A DNA stretch of 64,000 bases, taken from contig NW_019775835.1 of NCBI RefSeq assembly GCF_001039355.2, forward strand, positions 443,131-507,130, given 5' to 3'. The notes below the pieces were generated by a model, which saw nothing but the letters and a program-made list of their open reading frames with translations, had not been told where the DNA came from and made no database searches. The translations under genes and the position numbers were made by a program. Below, in pieces: positions 25,237 to 37,300 of the stretch. The stretch is from Lingula anatina (Eukaryota; Brachiopoda; Lingulata; Lingulida; Lingulidae). Position 1 is the stretch's first letter; every line of letters begins with the position of its first letter.

Positions 25237-26667
25237 ATGGATACTCCCACACCAGGGAATGTTCAACTGCGACACCCCACGGGGATTACCAAGGTCCAGG
25301 ACGGGGAGGGGGACACCATGGTCGCCTACAATGACGTGGGCTTCATAGACATGCCGCCGATCTCCAACCTTGAGGAGAAAATGGCACAAATGTCCGACTT
25401 CAAGTGCAGGTCGGACGATGTGTTTGTGTGCTCTTTTCCCAAGTCAGGTATGAGTATAGGCAGTGACAGGGACAGCATGTGCCCGCTAGATTGGGTATAA
25501 TGACCTAGACTTGTACTGGTACATCTTTGACGTAGGTCTATACGTCTGCGAGTAAGCATATACTATATCGTCATCGTTTTCACACAATTCATCATCGGGA
25601 GTATATGAAAGCAATTGTATTAAGGGTTAGAAGACCTGCATATAGTAGATCACAAAATGCCAACTTGCTGGCCTTCCGTATATTTATTATTTATTTAATT
25701 AACAGCGCATTCCACAGTCGAGGTCAAGTTTAAGGATAATAGGAATACAGCACAAGTGCCTGTTGGAACAGTAACATATTTACAGTTAAAGAGTAATAGT
25801 ATATCGTGTGTTATTATGGAAAACCCCAAAATTAACATTGCATTTTACCTAGTACAGGGTAATACTGAACTAATTACCATTCTGCACTCTGTGGAACAGG
25901 TACTCATCTCGTCTGGACTATAACAAGCATGCTTGTGGACAGCAGTCAATACCCGTCCTATCCAGAGCGCGCACTGGACGATGCGCTGCTTGAATTCGAA
26001 GGCCCGTCTGCCCTGACATCCAACCTTCCACCACCAAGAGTCATGGCTTCCCATCTCGGTGTGGTCAAGATGCCGCCGTCCGTTTTAAGCAGTGCGAAAA
26101 TCGTTGTGGTTTACCGTAACCCCAAAGACGCCTATGTGTCGTTCTACCACCAGCTACGTGGACTGAAGTGGCGGGAATACTCGGGCACGTGGTCTGGGTT
26201 CTTTGAGCTGATGATGCAGAGAAATGAGCAGCACCTGGGTGGACCGGAGAGTAAGACAGTGCTTGGCAACTTTGATTATAAAAAAGAATGTTGTTAACGT
26301 CAGGTTGCCAATCGGTGCTCTTGTTGCTGTTTCATGTATATAATTTATGTTCCAAAGTAGGCTAAGTGATTTTTGTCCCTATATGAAAACGCCATCTAAA
26401 TCGAAACTCTTGATCATTGAACAAAAAATAAAGAATAACAAGCAACAAGTTCAATGATTTCTTACATATTTACTGAAATGTCCGTCTTTTATTTTAGGTT
26501 TTATATCGTGGGTGGATCACACGAAGGGCTGGTGGGAATTTGCAAAGAAAAACAGTAATGTAACATTTGTTAGATACGAAGATTTAGTCAGCGTGAGTAT
26601 TTTACGAGTTATATTGTTTCAACAACATCAATTTAAATAACGACGAACAAAAAATTGATATATCTTT

Positions 26668-26701
<34 letters not shown>

Positions 26702-27242
26702 TGTTCGCCCACGCGCAAGAAGAAATATCAAAGGATTTATACTGATACTTAGGGGTCATCCATTTTTACCATCATTTTCCTAAATCTACAAAGAGTAGAT
26801 TTTTCAGGACACCCCAGTAACTTCATTTTGTTACTATTCAATCCCCTCCATCAATTCCCTCCAGGGTATGGTTTGTATAGTGTGAAAGTGATGATAAAAA
26901 TGGATGACCCTTTACCGGACATTACTCCCTCGAATTCCAAACTACCCACATCCCCCGCTTTTGCTATGACGTGAATTGATCTAATTCAAGTCGATTAAAC
27001 GGACATTTTCAGTTTGGGAGAAACAGTGTTAATTTCATTATTAAAAGGGTATGCTCTGTGGTTTTGAGATATGAGTACGGGGATAACAGAACGAACTTTT
27101 CATTAAGTGTAAATTTAAGTACTTTTTCAAATGACTGTGTGTGCACGCGTTCGCGATTGTGTGTGTGTGTGCACGCGTTCGCGATTGTGTGTGTGTGTGC
27201 ACGCGTTCGCGATTGTGTGTGTGTGTGTGTGTGTGTATGTGC

Positions 27243-27300
<58 letters not shown>

Positions 27301-28088
27301 GCGTCCAGGCGCTACTTTTACTTCAAATTTAAACATTCCAAACAAATTCAAATTGCATATTCTTTTAGGACCCTATCCCTACCATTAAAAGGATCTCAGA
27401 CTTCTTGGACTTACAGCGAGAGGCCGCCACTTTGGAGCACATCGCCATGAAATGCAAGTTTGACAGCATGAAAAAGGCCAGAGATGATAAAGACGGTTGG
27501 GACCAAGAGAACTGGAAAGATACATCTGCTGGGATTTACAGAAAAGGTAATATATTACGGGTTATAAAGATGACAATAGGCTTAATTCTTAATTTTGGCT
27601 AGTTGCCTACTTTTTACAGAATTAATGTTGACTTGAATTCGATTATAAGAGGAGTTTTCTTACAGTTTGTGCAAAAAGGAAAATAGAGAAAAATCTTTCA
27701 ACATCAATACAGATATAAGTGTACCGTCACGTTTGCGTGTTCTTGTCACTGCATATTTCAATTATAATTTGAATTATTGTTGTAAATTGCTCTTTCTCTA
27801 GCAACATTGCAATGGCCCATTGCTAGATCAAAAGCTACCCCAATGTCGGTGTACATGTTAACTATACTTGCTATATTTTAGATGTATGCTTTTGATGAAC
27901 AGTGATGCTTTAATCTTATTATTGTTATCATTATCAGTCGTTTTATTTTCTCCAGCAAGTGCCACGTCTTATATTTCATTTTAGGCAAAATTGGAGACTG
28001 GAAGAACCTGTTGACGGTAGCTCAAAATGAGCGATTTGACTCACTCATCAAAAGGAGGTTTTCGCAAACTGGATTCAGTTTGACTTGA
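25237..28088 (+). CDS. Cytosolic sulfotransferase (SULT family)
   Basis: Five exons: 25237-25447, 25900-26250, 26498-26592, 27369-27546, 27985-28088. They have consistent phases and encode 312 residues, close to the usual 285-310. The ATG sits in a strong Kozak context (GCCACCATGG). SULT landmarks appear in order: the 5'-phosphosulfate loop (FPKSGTHLVW, across the first splice), the catalytic His in MASHLG, the 3'-phosphate-binding segment (YRNPKDAYVSFYH), the conserved DHTKGWWE and FVRYEDL, and the C-terminal PAPS motif RKGKIGDWKN (across the last splice). The enzyme transfers sulfate from PAPS to hydroxyl or amine groups of small molecules in the cytosol. There is no signal peptide. The acceptor substrate cannot be predicted. 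No defects were seen, and the gene looks functional. Confidence 0.93.
26667..26700. repeat. (GT)n microsatellite in sulfotransferase intron
   Basis: About 14 GT units in the intron between exons ending 26592 and starting 27369. Confidence 0.9.
27136..27298. repeat. Compound minisatellite: (GT)n with GCACGCGTTCGCGATT, then (GA)n
   Basis: Three tandem copies of a ~30 bp unit (GTGTGTGTGCACGCGTTCGC + GATT) are followed by a pure GT run and about 26 GA units. It ends about 70 bases before the splice acceptor at 27368. Confidence 0.9.
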
Positions 28089-28315
28089 TACTTGACACGG
28101 TTTCTACAATATAAGTTGAGATGAGATCTCGTTGAATTCAACTGAATAACTTCCTGACTGAGAAGATGGGATCATAATTAATGGAAGTGCGTTTTAATGG
28201 ACCCTTCCTAAGTTGCGGTATTGCAAACCCTGCGTTACCACAAATAACGTACGTTGTTGGCTTTCCTTGCACAACTGTATAAGGAAATGTGATTTCCGTC
28301 AGTCAGGGTAATTAA

Positions 28316-28600
28316 GGGGCCATTCAGAATAGATGATCCGAGTTATAACTGATCCGCCGACTACACATGGCCGACCCCACTTCAAAAGCGATGCCGCTAA
28401 TTCCATGATGGTCTTCCCGCCTCCACATGGATTAAATCTCGGCTCCGAGGTTTAGTTGCTAGGCCCCTGCAGATGCAGCGCGTGTGGAGGCGGGCAGACC
28501 ATCATGGAATTGGCGGCATCGCTTTTGAAGTGGGGTCGGCCATATTTAGTGGGCGGATCAGTTAGTTCTCGGATCCTCTATTCTGAAAGACCCCTAAGAC
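28316..28600. mobile_element. Hairpin MITE (near-palindrome) about 285 bp
   Basis: The left arm (GGGGCCATTCAGAATAGATG, ACTGATCCGCC, GGCCGACCCCACTTCAAAAG, CGATGCCGC, TTCCATGATGGTCT) is repeated inverted from about 28480 to 28600 (CCATCATGGAATTGGCGGCA, CTTTTGAAGTGGGGTCGGCC, GGCGGATCAGT, ATTCTGAAAGACCCCT). It lies between the two converging genes. Confidence 0.85.
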
Positions 28601-28709
28601 TCTTTTACAAAACATGCATCAAATACTCCAGATCCAACATTGCTGCAATATGTGGCCTGGTTCAAATAGCAAGTATCATTCACAGGAAATTGGTAGCATC
28701 ATTTATGAT

Positions 28710-28715
28710 TTTATT
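28710..28715 (-). other. Candidate polyadenylation signal of the inhibitor gene
   Basis: AATAAA on the minus strand, about 300 bases after the stop codon at 29014. Confidence 0.3.
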
Positions 28716-29013
28716 GGACTTTTGTCTGCTATGCAGATAAATAGCTGTTCAGAGGTAGGCCTTTCATTGCATTTTTGTGGCAATTATAAACCTGCTAGCC
28801 AGTAAGATTTGCATATTATAGGTGGAAATAAGGAACATTAAGTAAAGCAATAACCATTTCACGTTTGAAATATGTTGAAAATCAACGTCAGTTTTAGTCA
28901 CCCACTAACACACCACGCGGGTTTTGTCGAACAGTGCATTGCTTCCGGGTTTTAGCCAGCTCCTAGTTCCTAGTGGTGTGCCAGCTGGGAGAAACTCAAA
29001 AGAGTCTAGACCT

Positions 29014-29205
29014 TTATGGTTTGTATACAATGTTCATTACATCTGGTTGCTTGGCAACCTTTGCTACAGGAGCACAACAACAGCTGTACTTCACGGCGTA
29101 AGACTTCAGCCAGGCGCCTCCACACGGCATTTGGATGTTGCATGTGGTTTTCCCTTGACACAGGTTCCTCACGCGCTGCTCTATGGAAGCAAGGCTTGGG
29201 TCAGG
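29014..29205 (-). CDS. SUEL-like module 2, second exon and C-terminus
   Basis: Final exon, phase-0 acceptor, stop TAA at 29014-29016. It carries CQGKTTCNIQMPCGG then WLKSYAVKYSCC, resembling the C-terminal half of the SUEL/galactose-binding-lectin fold (CxGKxxCxI ... KYLxVxYxC). A 20-residue tail without Cys follows. The exon at 33074-32912 is its duplicate. Confidence 0.75.
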   Translation of the reverse strand, partial: PDPSLASIEQRVRNLCQGKTTCNIQMPCGGAWLKSYAVKYSCCCAPVAKVAKQPDVMNIVYKP

Positions 29206-31328
29206 CTGCAAGAAGAACGCATGGATTTTTATTCATTTTTCTTTAGTTTTAATTCTTGGCCACTTATGAACAAGTTGACCTATCGCAAAGCCGTATAAAA
29301 TTTTCACGAACAGTGAAATTAATAAATGATACAAGTGGTTCAATAACTCTTGAATGTTTCCGCAGGGAGTCCATGAGAAGCGATACATTTTTTTCGTTTC
29401 TTTTGTTATACCAAAACCTTTTTCACATCACATAAAATACAGATCCTGAGCGATTCGTGGAACATGGCGCCGGCTACTGACGTACCTTGCAGGCGAGAGT
29501 GTAGCGTGGCGGATACTGACATGCCGCTGGGAACGAGGAGCATGATGGGTAGCGACACACGTGATCTATCGAGATGTACGTCTTGGCCTGGCAGCTCAGA
29601 CACAACAGGGGATCTCGGGTGCAGTCGAAGGCGCGCAGCGGGGCCTTCAGGGCTGTTAGTATAATAAATGTGCAATCAAGTTCAAAATATGAATGCATGC
29701 CATTCTAATAAAATCAGTGGGTGTTTTTTAAGGCGGACAGCTAAAACATACTTGTTAGGATAAGCACAATGGATGTTATTTGTCTCTCCACTCTTCTCAA
29801 AAATCGCTATTGTAAACTACTCGCCTCAAAATTATTTACTGAAGATAATATAAAAATGTGATTAACAATATATTATACATTATATACAAATGGTGAAATA
29901 AGTTATAAACTTGCCCTGCTTGACATCGCATGATAGTGACGTCACTCACATGTGGCATTACGGTTAGATATCACCATGACGTCACAGGGTACTTACGATT
30001 GCAGCAGCGAGTGTTACATGGTCGACTTTGACTCGTATCACCCTCGCAGTTTCCACGTCCACATGTGCGAGACCTCGTTTGAATACCACTGTCACACGAT
30101 TTTGAACACGCGGTCCACGAGCCCCAAAGACTCCAACCGATGAAGTTATTAACATCTGGAATATCAGTGTATAACATCGCATAAAACGAATAATAGAAAA
30201 CGATTATTCAAAGAGTTTATTGTCGATCATATAATGAAGTCTCATAAACCCATGAAATATATGCTGCTCAACATGTGCAAGAAAATTATATTCCAATACC
30301 CTATTCAAGAATAACAAAAATTATTTAATACGCTGCGTGTAAGACACAACACGACAACAAGTCATCATTTTTAAAATTCGTAATGCACATATGCATTTTG
30401 CATATACCAAAACAAAACGCCCGATTCAGTCACTGTCAATAACGATAGGAAAGAAAGAATGTTGTGGTCTAATGAAATAAGGGTAATGCAAAACATAGTT
30501 TAAAGAAGTTCACGGCTCGCAATGAAATTAATTATGAGAACTTGTGTTGTGGGTAACTGTATATAAGAGAAAGATATTCATATACGAATCTAAAAGATTT
30601 ATAACATACCTGGATCTGGACATTCGTTCTTGGAGATGCACTGGCCGTTGTGAAGTATGAGGCGACGGAAGGGACATCTACACTTAGGATTGCAGTCCAG
30701 TCGGCACTTGATGGGCGTTTTGACCTTCTCACACGTGGCATTACAATCCAGACCGCATCTCTTAAAAACTTGACCACCAGTGCATACTGGACACTGGTCG
30801 TAAGTAACACACTGACCATTGTGCCATATAGGCTTGTCCGTGGGACATTCACACTTCTGAACACACTGCAATGTACATGGCGTTAGTTTGTTCCAGTTTC
30901 CGCAAGTGACGTCACAAGCTGATCCGCACTCTGTGTAGATTTGACCCCCGGAACATTTTGGGCATTTGTCAGCAGTAACGCATTGACCCTGGAACCATAC
31001 TGGTTTGTCTGTTGGGCACTGACACCTTTCGACGCACATTTTGTGGCAAGGTACAGGCGAGTCCGGATTTTCACAAGTGACGTCACACGCAGAGCCGCAA
31101 ACTTTGTAAACCTGCCCGCCTGTACACACAGGGCATCGGTCTGCTGTTACGCACTGTCCTTTGTACCAGACTGGTTTGTCACTGGGGCACTGGCACCTCC
31201 TGACACATTGCTTGGTGCATGGAATAGGCGTGTTCACGTTCTCACACGTGACGTCACAAGCTGAACCACACTCTTTGAAGACCTGTCCACCCGTGCATTC
31301 CTCTGAGGAATTAAATTCCCGTCAATCA

Positions 31329-31372
<44 letters not shown>

Positions 31373-34300
31373 TTCTGTTTATTTTAATTTTAACAAAAAT
31401 CTCAATACAAAAGGTTTGACTTCATACCTAAAATTTACCTGTGGATGCTTGACACAAGTTACGTAATAATTCCAAAGCACACAACCGAAGAACCGAATGA
31501 GCCAATACTGACACAAACTAAGTGAACTGACTTTTGTCGGTCAGCTAGATTTTAATGTTCTAGCCCCCGTTTCACAAAGAATCTTAAATCCGTAGTCAAC
31601 TAGCTCGAGCTGGGTGGCCTAGCTAGGTCGACTTAGCTGAAGTCGACTAGGAGTGTTTCACAAAGAATCTAACGTCTTAGCTTGGCGTGCTTACCGTAGT
31701 CGACGCGCACGAGAAACTCTTCAAGAAAAGGAGGTGTAAAATTGCAAAAATTTCACAAGACATGACGTTTCATGGCCTCTTTCGGCCGAGAACGATCGTT
31801 TATCAACAATAAAAGTCAGCCAAAACACAAACAAAGTTTGTTTTTGAACTTTATTGATTAGTTTAACTTCAATACAACTTCAAAGTAACAGTTAAACATT
31901 AGCTTGTCGTGGAACACTACTGAGGGACGTCTAGCGGTCAAAAACATAAACAAACACGCGATCGGCTGGGTAAAGTGGAATTTTATTTTTTATTTTAATA
32001 TTCCATAAATGTCAGTGCTATTCAAGGATATTATAACACAATATCTTGAAGGAGGTATGTTCTTTCCAAATTTTTGTTGTTTATGCTCTCATTTACCGAG
32101 TTTTAGTTGAGCTTGCCGACTTAAGTCTCCTCCCGAGGAGGCTTGACATCGTCGACTTACAGCTAAGAAAAAAACGACGTAAGCGACCTTTTAGATTCTT
32201 TGTGAAACGGGACTTAGTGACGTAACGACTTAATTACGTTGGTAACCAAGCCCTAAGTCAGGGAAACCGACTTAAGTTTTTTTGTGAAACAGGGGCCTGA
32301 TTGGTCCAAAAACCTCCCAAGTTAAACTAATCAATAAAGTTCAAAAACAAACTTTGTTTGTGTTTTGGCTGACTTTTATTGTTGATAAACGATCGTTCTC
32401 GGCCGAAAGAGGCCATGAAACGTCATGTCTTGTGAAACTTTTGCAATTTTACACCTCCTTTTCTTGAAGAGTTTCTCGTGCGCGTCGACTACGGTAAGCA
32501 CGCCAAGCTAAGACGTTAGATTCTTTGTGAAACACTTCAAGTCGACTTCAGCTAAGTCGACCTAGCTAGGCCACCCAGCTCGAATAAGACGTCTACGGAT
32601 TTAAGATTCTTTGTGAAACGGGGGCCAGTGCTGTTCCTGTCGCTCGAACTCGGTTCTGCGTATTTGTACTATTTTCATTTTCTGTTTTATTATTTAAGAA
32701 TCAATTTTTTATTTTAAGTCACAAAGCCATTAACTATTAAATATCACAGACAATATCATATTCTAACACATATTTCGATTAATTGGTAGGCCCTAAATAA
32801 GTTTTCCGAAATAAAAAAAAAATGCAATAGGCAAAATGAAATTAAGGTCTATGCATTTAGGTTTTTATTTCTTTATGCACTTAAATCATGGTATGCTGTC
32901 ATTTAACTCACCTGGAGGTGGTTTCACTTCGTCTTCTGTCTGACAGCAACACCTGTACTGTACCGCCATTGACTTCAACCAGGGTCCTCCACACGGCATT
33001 GGAACCTTGCAGTGAGGCTTGCCCTGGCACATGGCTCTCACTCGGCGTTCTATTAACGCCAGACTCGGATCGGGCTATGTATAAAGTGTATACATGTAAA
33101 AGCAACTTTTTTATGCTATTTTTGTAAAAACAGTGAAGAGAACTTGCAAATATGGCGAAGTTCTATTCATTGTTCAATTGTTAAAACTATTATCATCATT
33201 ATTTAAAATAATGAAATTTACCTTTTTGTTGGTATTGACAGCGATATCGGACAAAAGCCACTTTTGCAAATGTGTATACAACCTGGACATTTCTACAGCA
33301 TCGAGTTTTCAAAACTTGCCGCGAGATGTGAACATTTCGCTTTTTTAAAAATATTGCATCGAAATTGAAGAGTTAAATGGGCTCTAGTGAGTGTGCAAAA
33401 GTAGTCATTGATCAATTACCACGAACCTTGCAGGCCAGAGAAAACCGAGGCGGATAGCGACAGGCTTCCGGGAACACTGAACATGGCGGATAGCGACACA
33501 CATGGTCTATAGAGATGTTACCGCCGCCATAACAGCTAAGACACAGCCATGGGTTTCTGGTGCAGTCATACCCTCGAGGCGGGAACTTAGTGGCTGCAAA
33601 GAACAGAATATTGCATAATACATGTACTTTGTTCAAAGGCATACGTTATATTATTATTATTATTAATTATTATTAAACCTTAATTCATACAGTAAATTTA
33701 TTAATTTCCCTGGATATTTTCAGCAATATTTTCTTAATCACCAAGGTATAAGTTATAGACGAGAAATATACTTTTTGGAACAGCTGTTTAAGGCCTAACA
33801 TGTATAATGTATACATGCGAGCAGGTCATTTAAGCCTGTGGTACTCTTGTATGACTGGATAAAAAGTAAGAGATATCTGATGGATTGGAGAGGGTGGAGT
33901 AAATAGCTAACAATTCATAAAGATCAAAATATTTTCTGTTGGGGGAGGGGGGCCAAAAAAACAAACAAACAAAAAAAACGAAAAAACGGCGTAAATGGCG
34001 ACTCTTACCAAAGCAGCATTGAGTATTACAGGCCTCACTCTGAGTGTCATCTCCATCGCAGCTACCTCGTCCACACCTGCGAGATCTCGTTCGTGTTCCT
34101 CCGTCACACGTTTTTGAGCATGTGCTCCACGAGCCCCAAAGACTCCAGCCAGTAAAATTTCCAACGGCTGAAACAGAGAAGAACATTACAGGCTTGCAAA
34201 GACCACCAAACCTGGTCATCGTAATTGCTTTGTATGTGTTTAAACAACAGCGTTTGCACATTTCAAGTGTCTAATTAACATATGTAACAACTTTGGAAGT

Positions 34301-37300
34301 CACCCTGTATTTTATATACTGAGATCCAAAGTATTTTGCACCTGCGGTTCTGACTTCAATTTGCGTGATTGATATACCTCATGAAATTAGCATATTTTTC
34401 AGACGAATAAAAAGGGACGATAGAATAAACATAGAACATAGATTACAAGTGGTTGTTGTATTCAGTTAATGCCGTTACATTAAAGGGATAACAACTTCCA
34501 CAATAAATTCCACAAAATTCCACAATAAATCCATTGTAAACAACACAATGATACAATAAATTTTATTTTGCCACAATTATTCTGAAATCTGTGCTTTCCA
34601 TCGTACCACGTGGACATTCACAGATGGCTACCCACTGCAATTATCTCTGAAGAGTTTATTACAAAAACACACACCTTGAAGAAAAAAACAATCAAATAGT
34701 TTCGAATGTCGAGACGGATCCAGTTACCATTGAAGAGTGTGGGGAAATTATGGTTTACCACAGGAAATCTTTCCCCGTCAAAATGAAGAGTTGTCTTCCC
34801 TTTAACACCGACTTAAGTACCATTTTGTGGCTAATAGGGTATGTTCTCGTCTAACTTAAATGGACAGATACAACCATTTTGATGATTAAAATATCAGGCA
34901 CACAACTTAATGCTTACACGTTTACAAATACATGCCAATTTTCCCTTTAAATTGCATACATATATTTTTTTATAAATCTGCTGAAATATTGACATCACAG
35001 GCCCGTAGCCAGCAATTTCAAAAGGGGGTTCTTTTTCTGAAAAAGTGGACATTTTACCAAGAAACCTTAGTGTACCTAGATCAAATTTTACCCAAAATGG
35101 ACTCATACCCGGCAGAAAGGGCAATTCTTACGAACCACCCTGCCTACGGGCCTGCATCATAACATAACACAATTTCAATTAATTTGATATTGATCACTAA
35201 CCTGAGTCTGGGCATTCCTCCTTCTTGATACACTCCCCATTATGAAATATGGGCTGGCTGAGAGGACACCTACATTTAGGAACACAGTCCAATCTACACT
35301 GTATAGGTGTATTCACTTTCTCACACGTGATCTCGCAGTCCAGCCCACATCTCTTGAAGACCTGTCCACCTGTGCAAGGTGGGCACTGGTCATAAGTAAC
35401 ACACTGACCATTGTGCCATATAGGCTTGTCTGCTGGGCACTCGCACTTCTGAACACACTGTGCGGTACACGGTGTGGGTTTGTTCCAGTTTGCACATGTG
35501 ACGTCACAAGCTGATCCGCACTCTGTGTAGACTTGCCCACCAGAACAAACTGGACACCCTTCCGAGGTGATGCACTGGTCATTGTGCCAGACTGGGGCCT
35601 CTGGCGGACACTGGCATCTCGGTACGCACTGTTTGGTACATGGTATAGGAGATCCCACATTCTCGCACGTGACGTCACACGCAGACCCACATCGTTTGAA
35701 GACCTGTCCCCCAGCGCACGTGGTGGCTTAAAATACATTAACTTATTCTAAGTGTCCAAACAGATGCGTATTTTTACAATGTTATCTTCAAGTTCTTGAT
35801 AATGATAAGACTTCTGCCAATTTACCTAAAATTTAATGAACATCTTAAAAAGCCTTAGTGTAATTTTTTTATACTATTCCATTTAAAATTAATTCAAGAG
35901 GTACTCACTGACGGACGCAAGTGGTGATACACGGCACTGTTCCTCTAGGATGCACTGCTTGTTGTGCCATACTGGTAGTTCCGAAGGGCACTGACATTTT
36001 GGAACACATATCAATGGACAGGGCATTAGAGAATTCAAATTCTCACACGTGGTCTCACAAGATGAACCGCATTCCATGTAGACCTGTCCACCAGAACAGA
36101 CTGGGCACTGTTCGGCAGCAATGCACTGGCCATTATACCAAACTGGCTTGTCTTGAGGACACTGACATCTTCGGACGCATTCCCTAGTACATATTATCGG
36201 AGAGCCCACGTTTTCACATGTGACGTCGCAAGCTGATCCGCATTCTTTATAAATCTGTCCACCAGAGCAGACTGGACACTGCCCGGCCGTAACACACTGG
36301 TCATTATACCACAATGGCTTGTCTTGAGGACACTGGCATCTTCGGACACATTGCTTTGTACATGGTACAGGGGAACCCACGTTTTCACATGTGACGTCAC
36401 ACGCTGAACCGCATTCTTTGTAAATTTGACCACCAGAACATGCTGGGCATTGTTCTTCAGTTATACACTGTCTGTTATGCCAAACTGGTTTATCTTTAGG
36501 ACACTGGCATCTTCGGACACATTGCTTCGTACATGGTATAGGGGAGCCCACGTTTTCACATGTCACGTCACATGCTGAACCGCATTCTGTGAAGACTTGT
36601 CCTCCGGTGCATTCGCCTATAAAATACTTTGTACTTCTAAATATCATTGAATATAGTCGGTATACTGGAGTAGACCTGCCTGTGTTATGCTTATTTAATA
36701 ACGACAGATTAGGAAAGTATTTATCTGACGATGATGGCAGCTCAAATTTTTGTATAGAACTTTGCAAGATAAAACCATAGTTACCGTTACAGTTTGCGTC
36801 AGTGTGTGTTTTCTTTTGCACTCCATCTTTTCCATCTTTTCAGTCACACTTATATTTGTGTTTTAAACTTAAGGCTTTATTTACAAAGAGACTGAATAAT
36901 AACCATGAACATGCAATACGTGGGTGAAGCTCGCAACCGCTAGGTATCGAACTTTCAGATTCCATTACCTGATGCAGTGCACTCTTCTTCCGTGATACAC
37001 TTGTCATTTTGCAAAACTGGGCGTTCCGATGGACAGTGACACCCTTCAACACACCTGAGGCTGCAGATAAGGTTGTTGACGTTATCACACGTGACATTAC
37101 ACGCAGGTCCACACTGCATATACACTTTGTCTCCTGGACACGACGGGCATTCCTCCGCTTTAATGCACTGTCCCTTATGCAAAACTGGGGCCTCTGCAGG
37201 ACATTGGCATTTAGGCACACACTGTTTGGTACATGGTATAGGAGTCCCCACGTTCTCGCACGTGACGTCACACGCTGACCCACATTCTTTGAAGACTTGT

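Noticed and set aside
27058-27450. Open frames of 60-130 codons over the GT/GA repeats
   Set aside because: They are translations of microsatellites (Cys-Val and Arg-Glu runs) overlapping a real sulfotransferase exon in another frame.
36616-36821. Upstream extension of TIL block C as a start exon
   Set aside because: The frame is open to an ATG at 36821 but has no signal peptide, and a consensus acceptor in the right phase lies at 36617, so the extension is intron.
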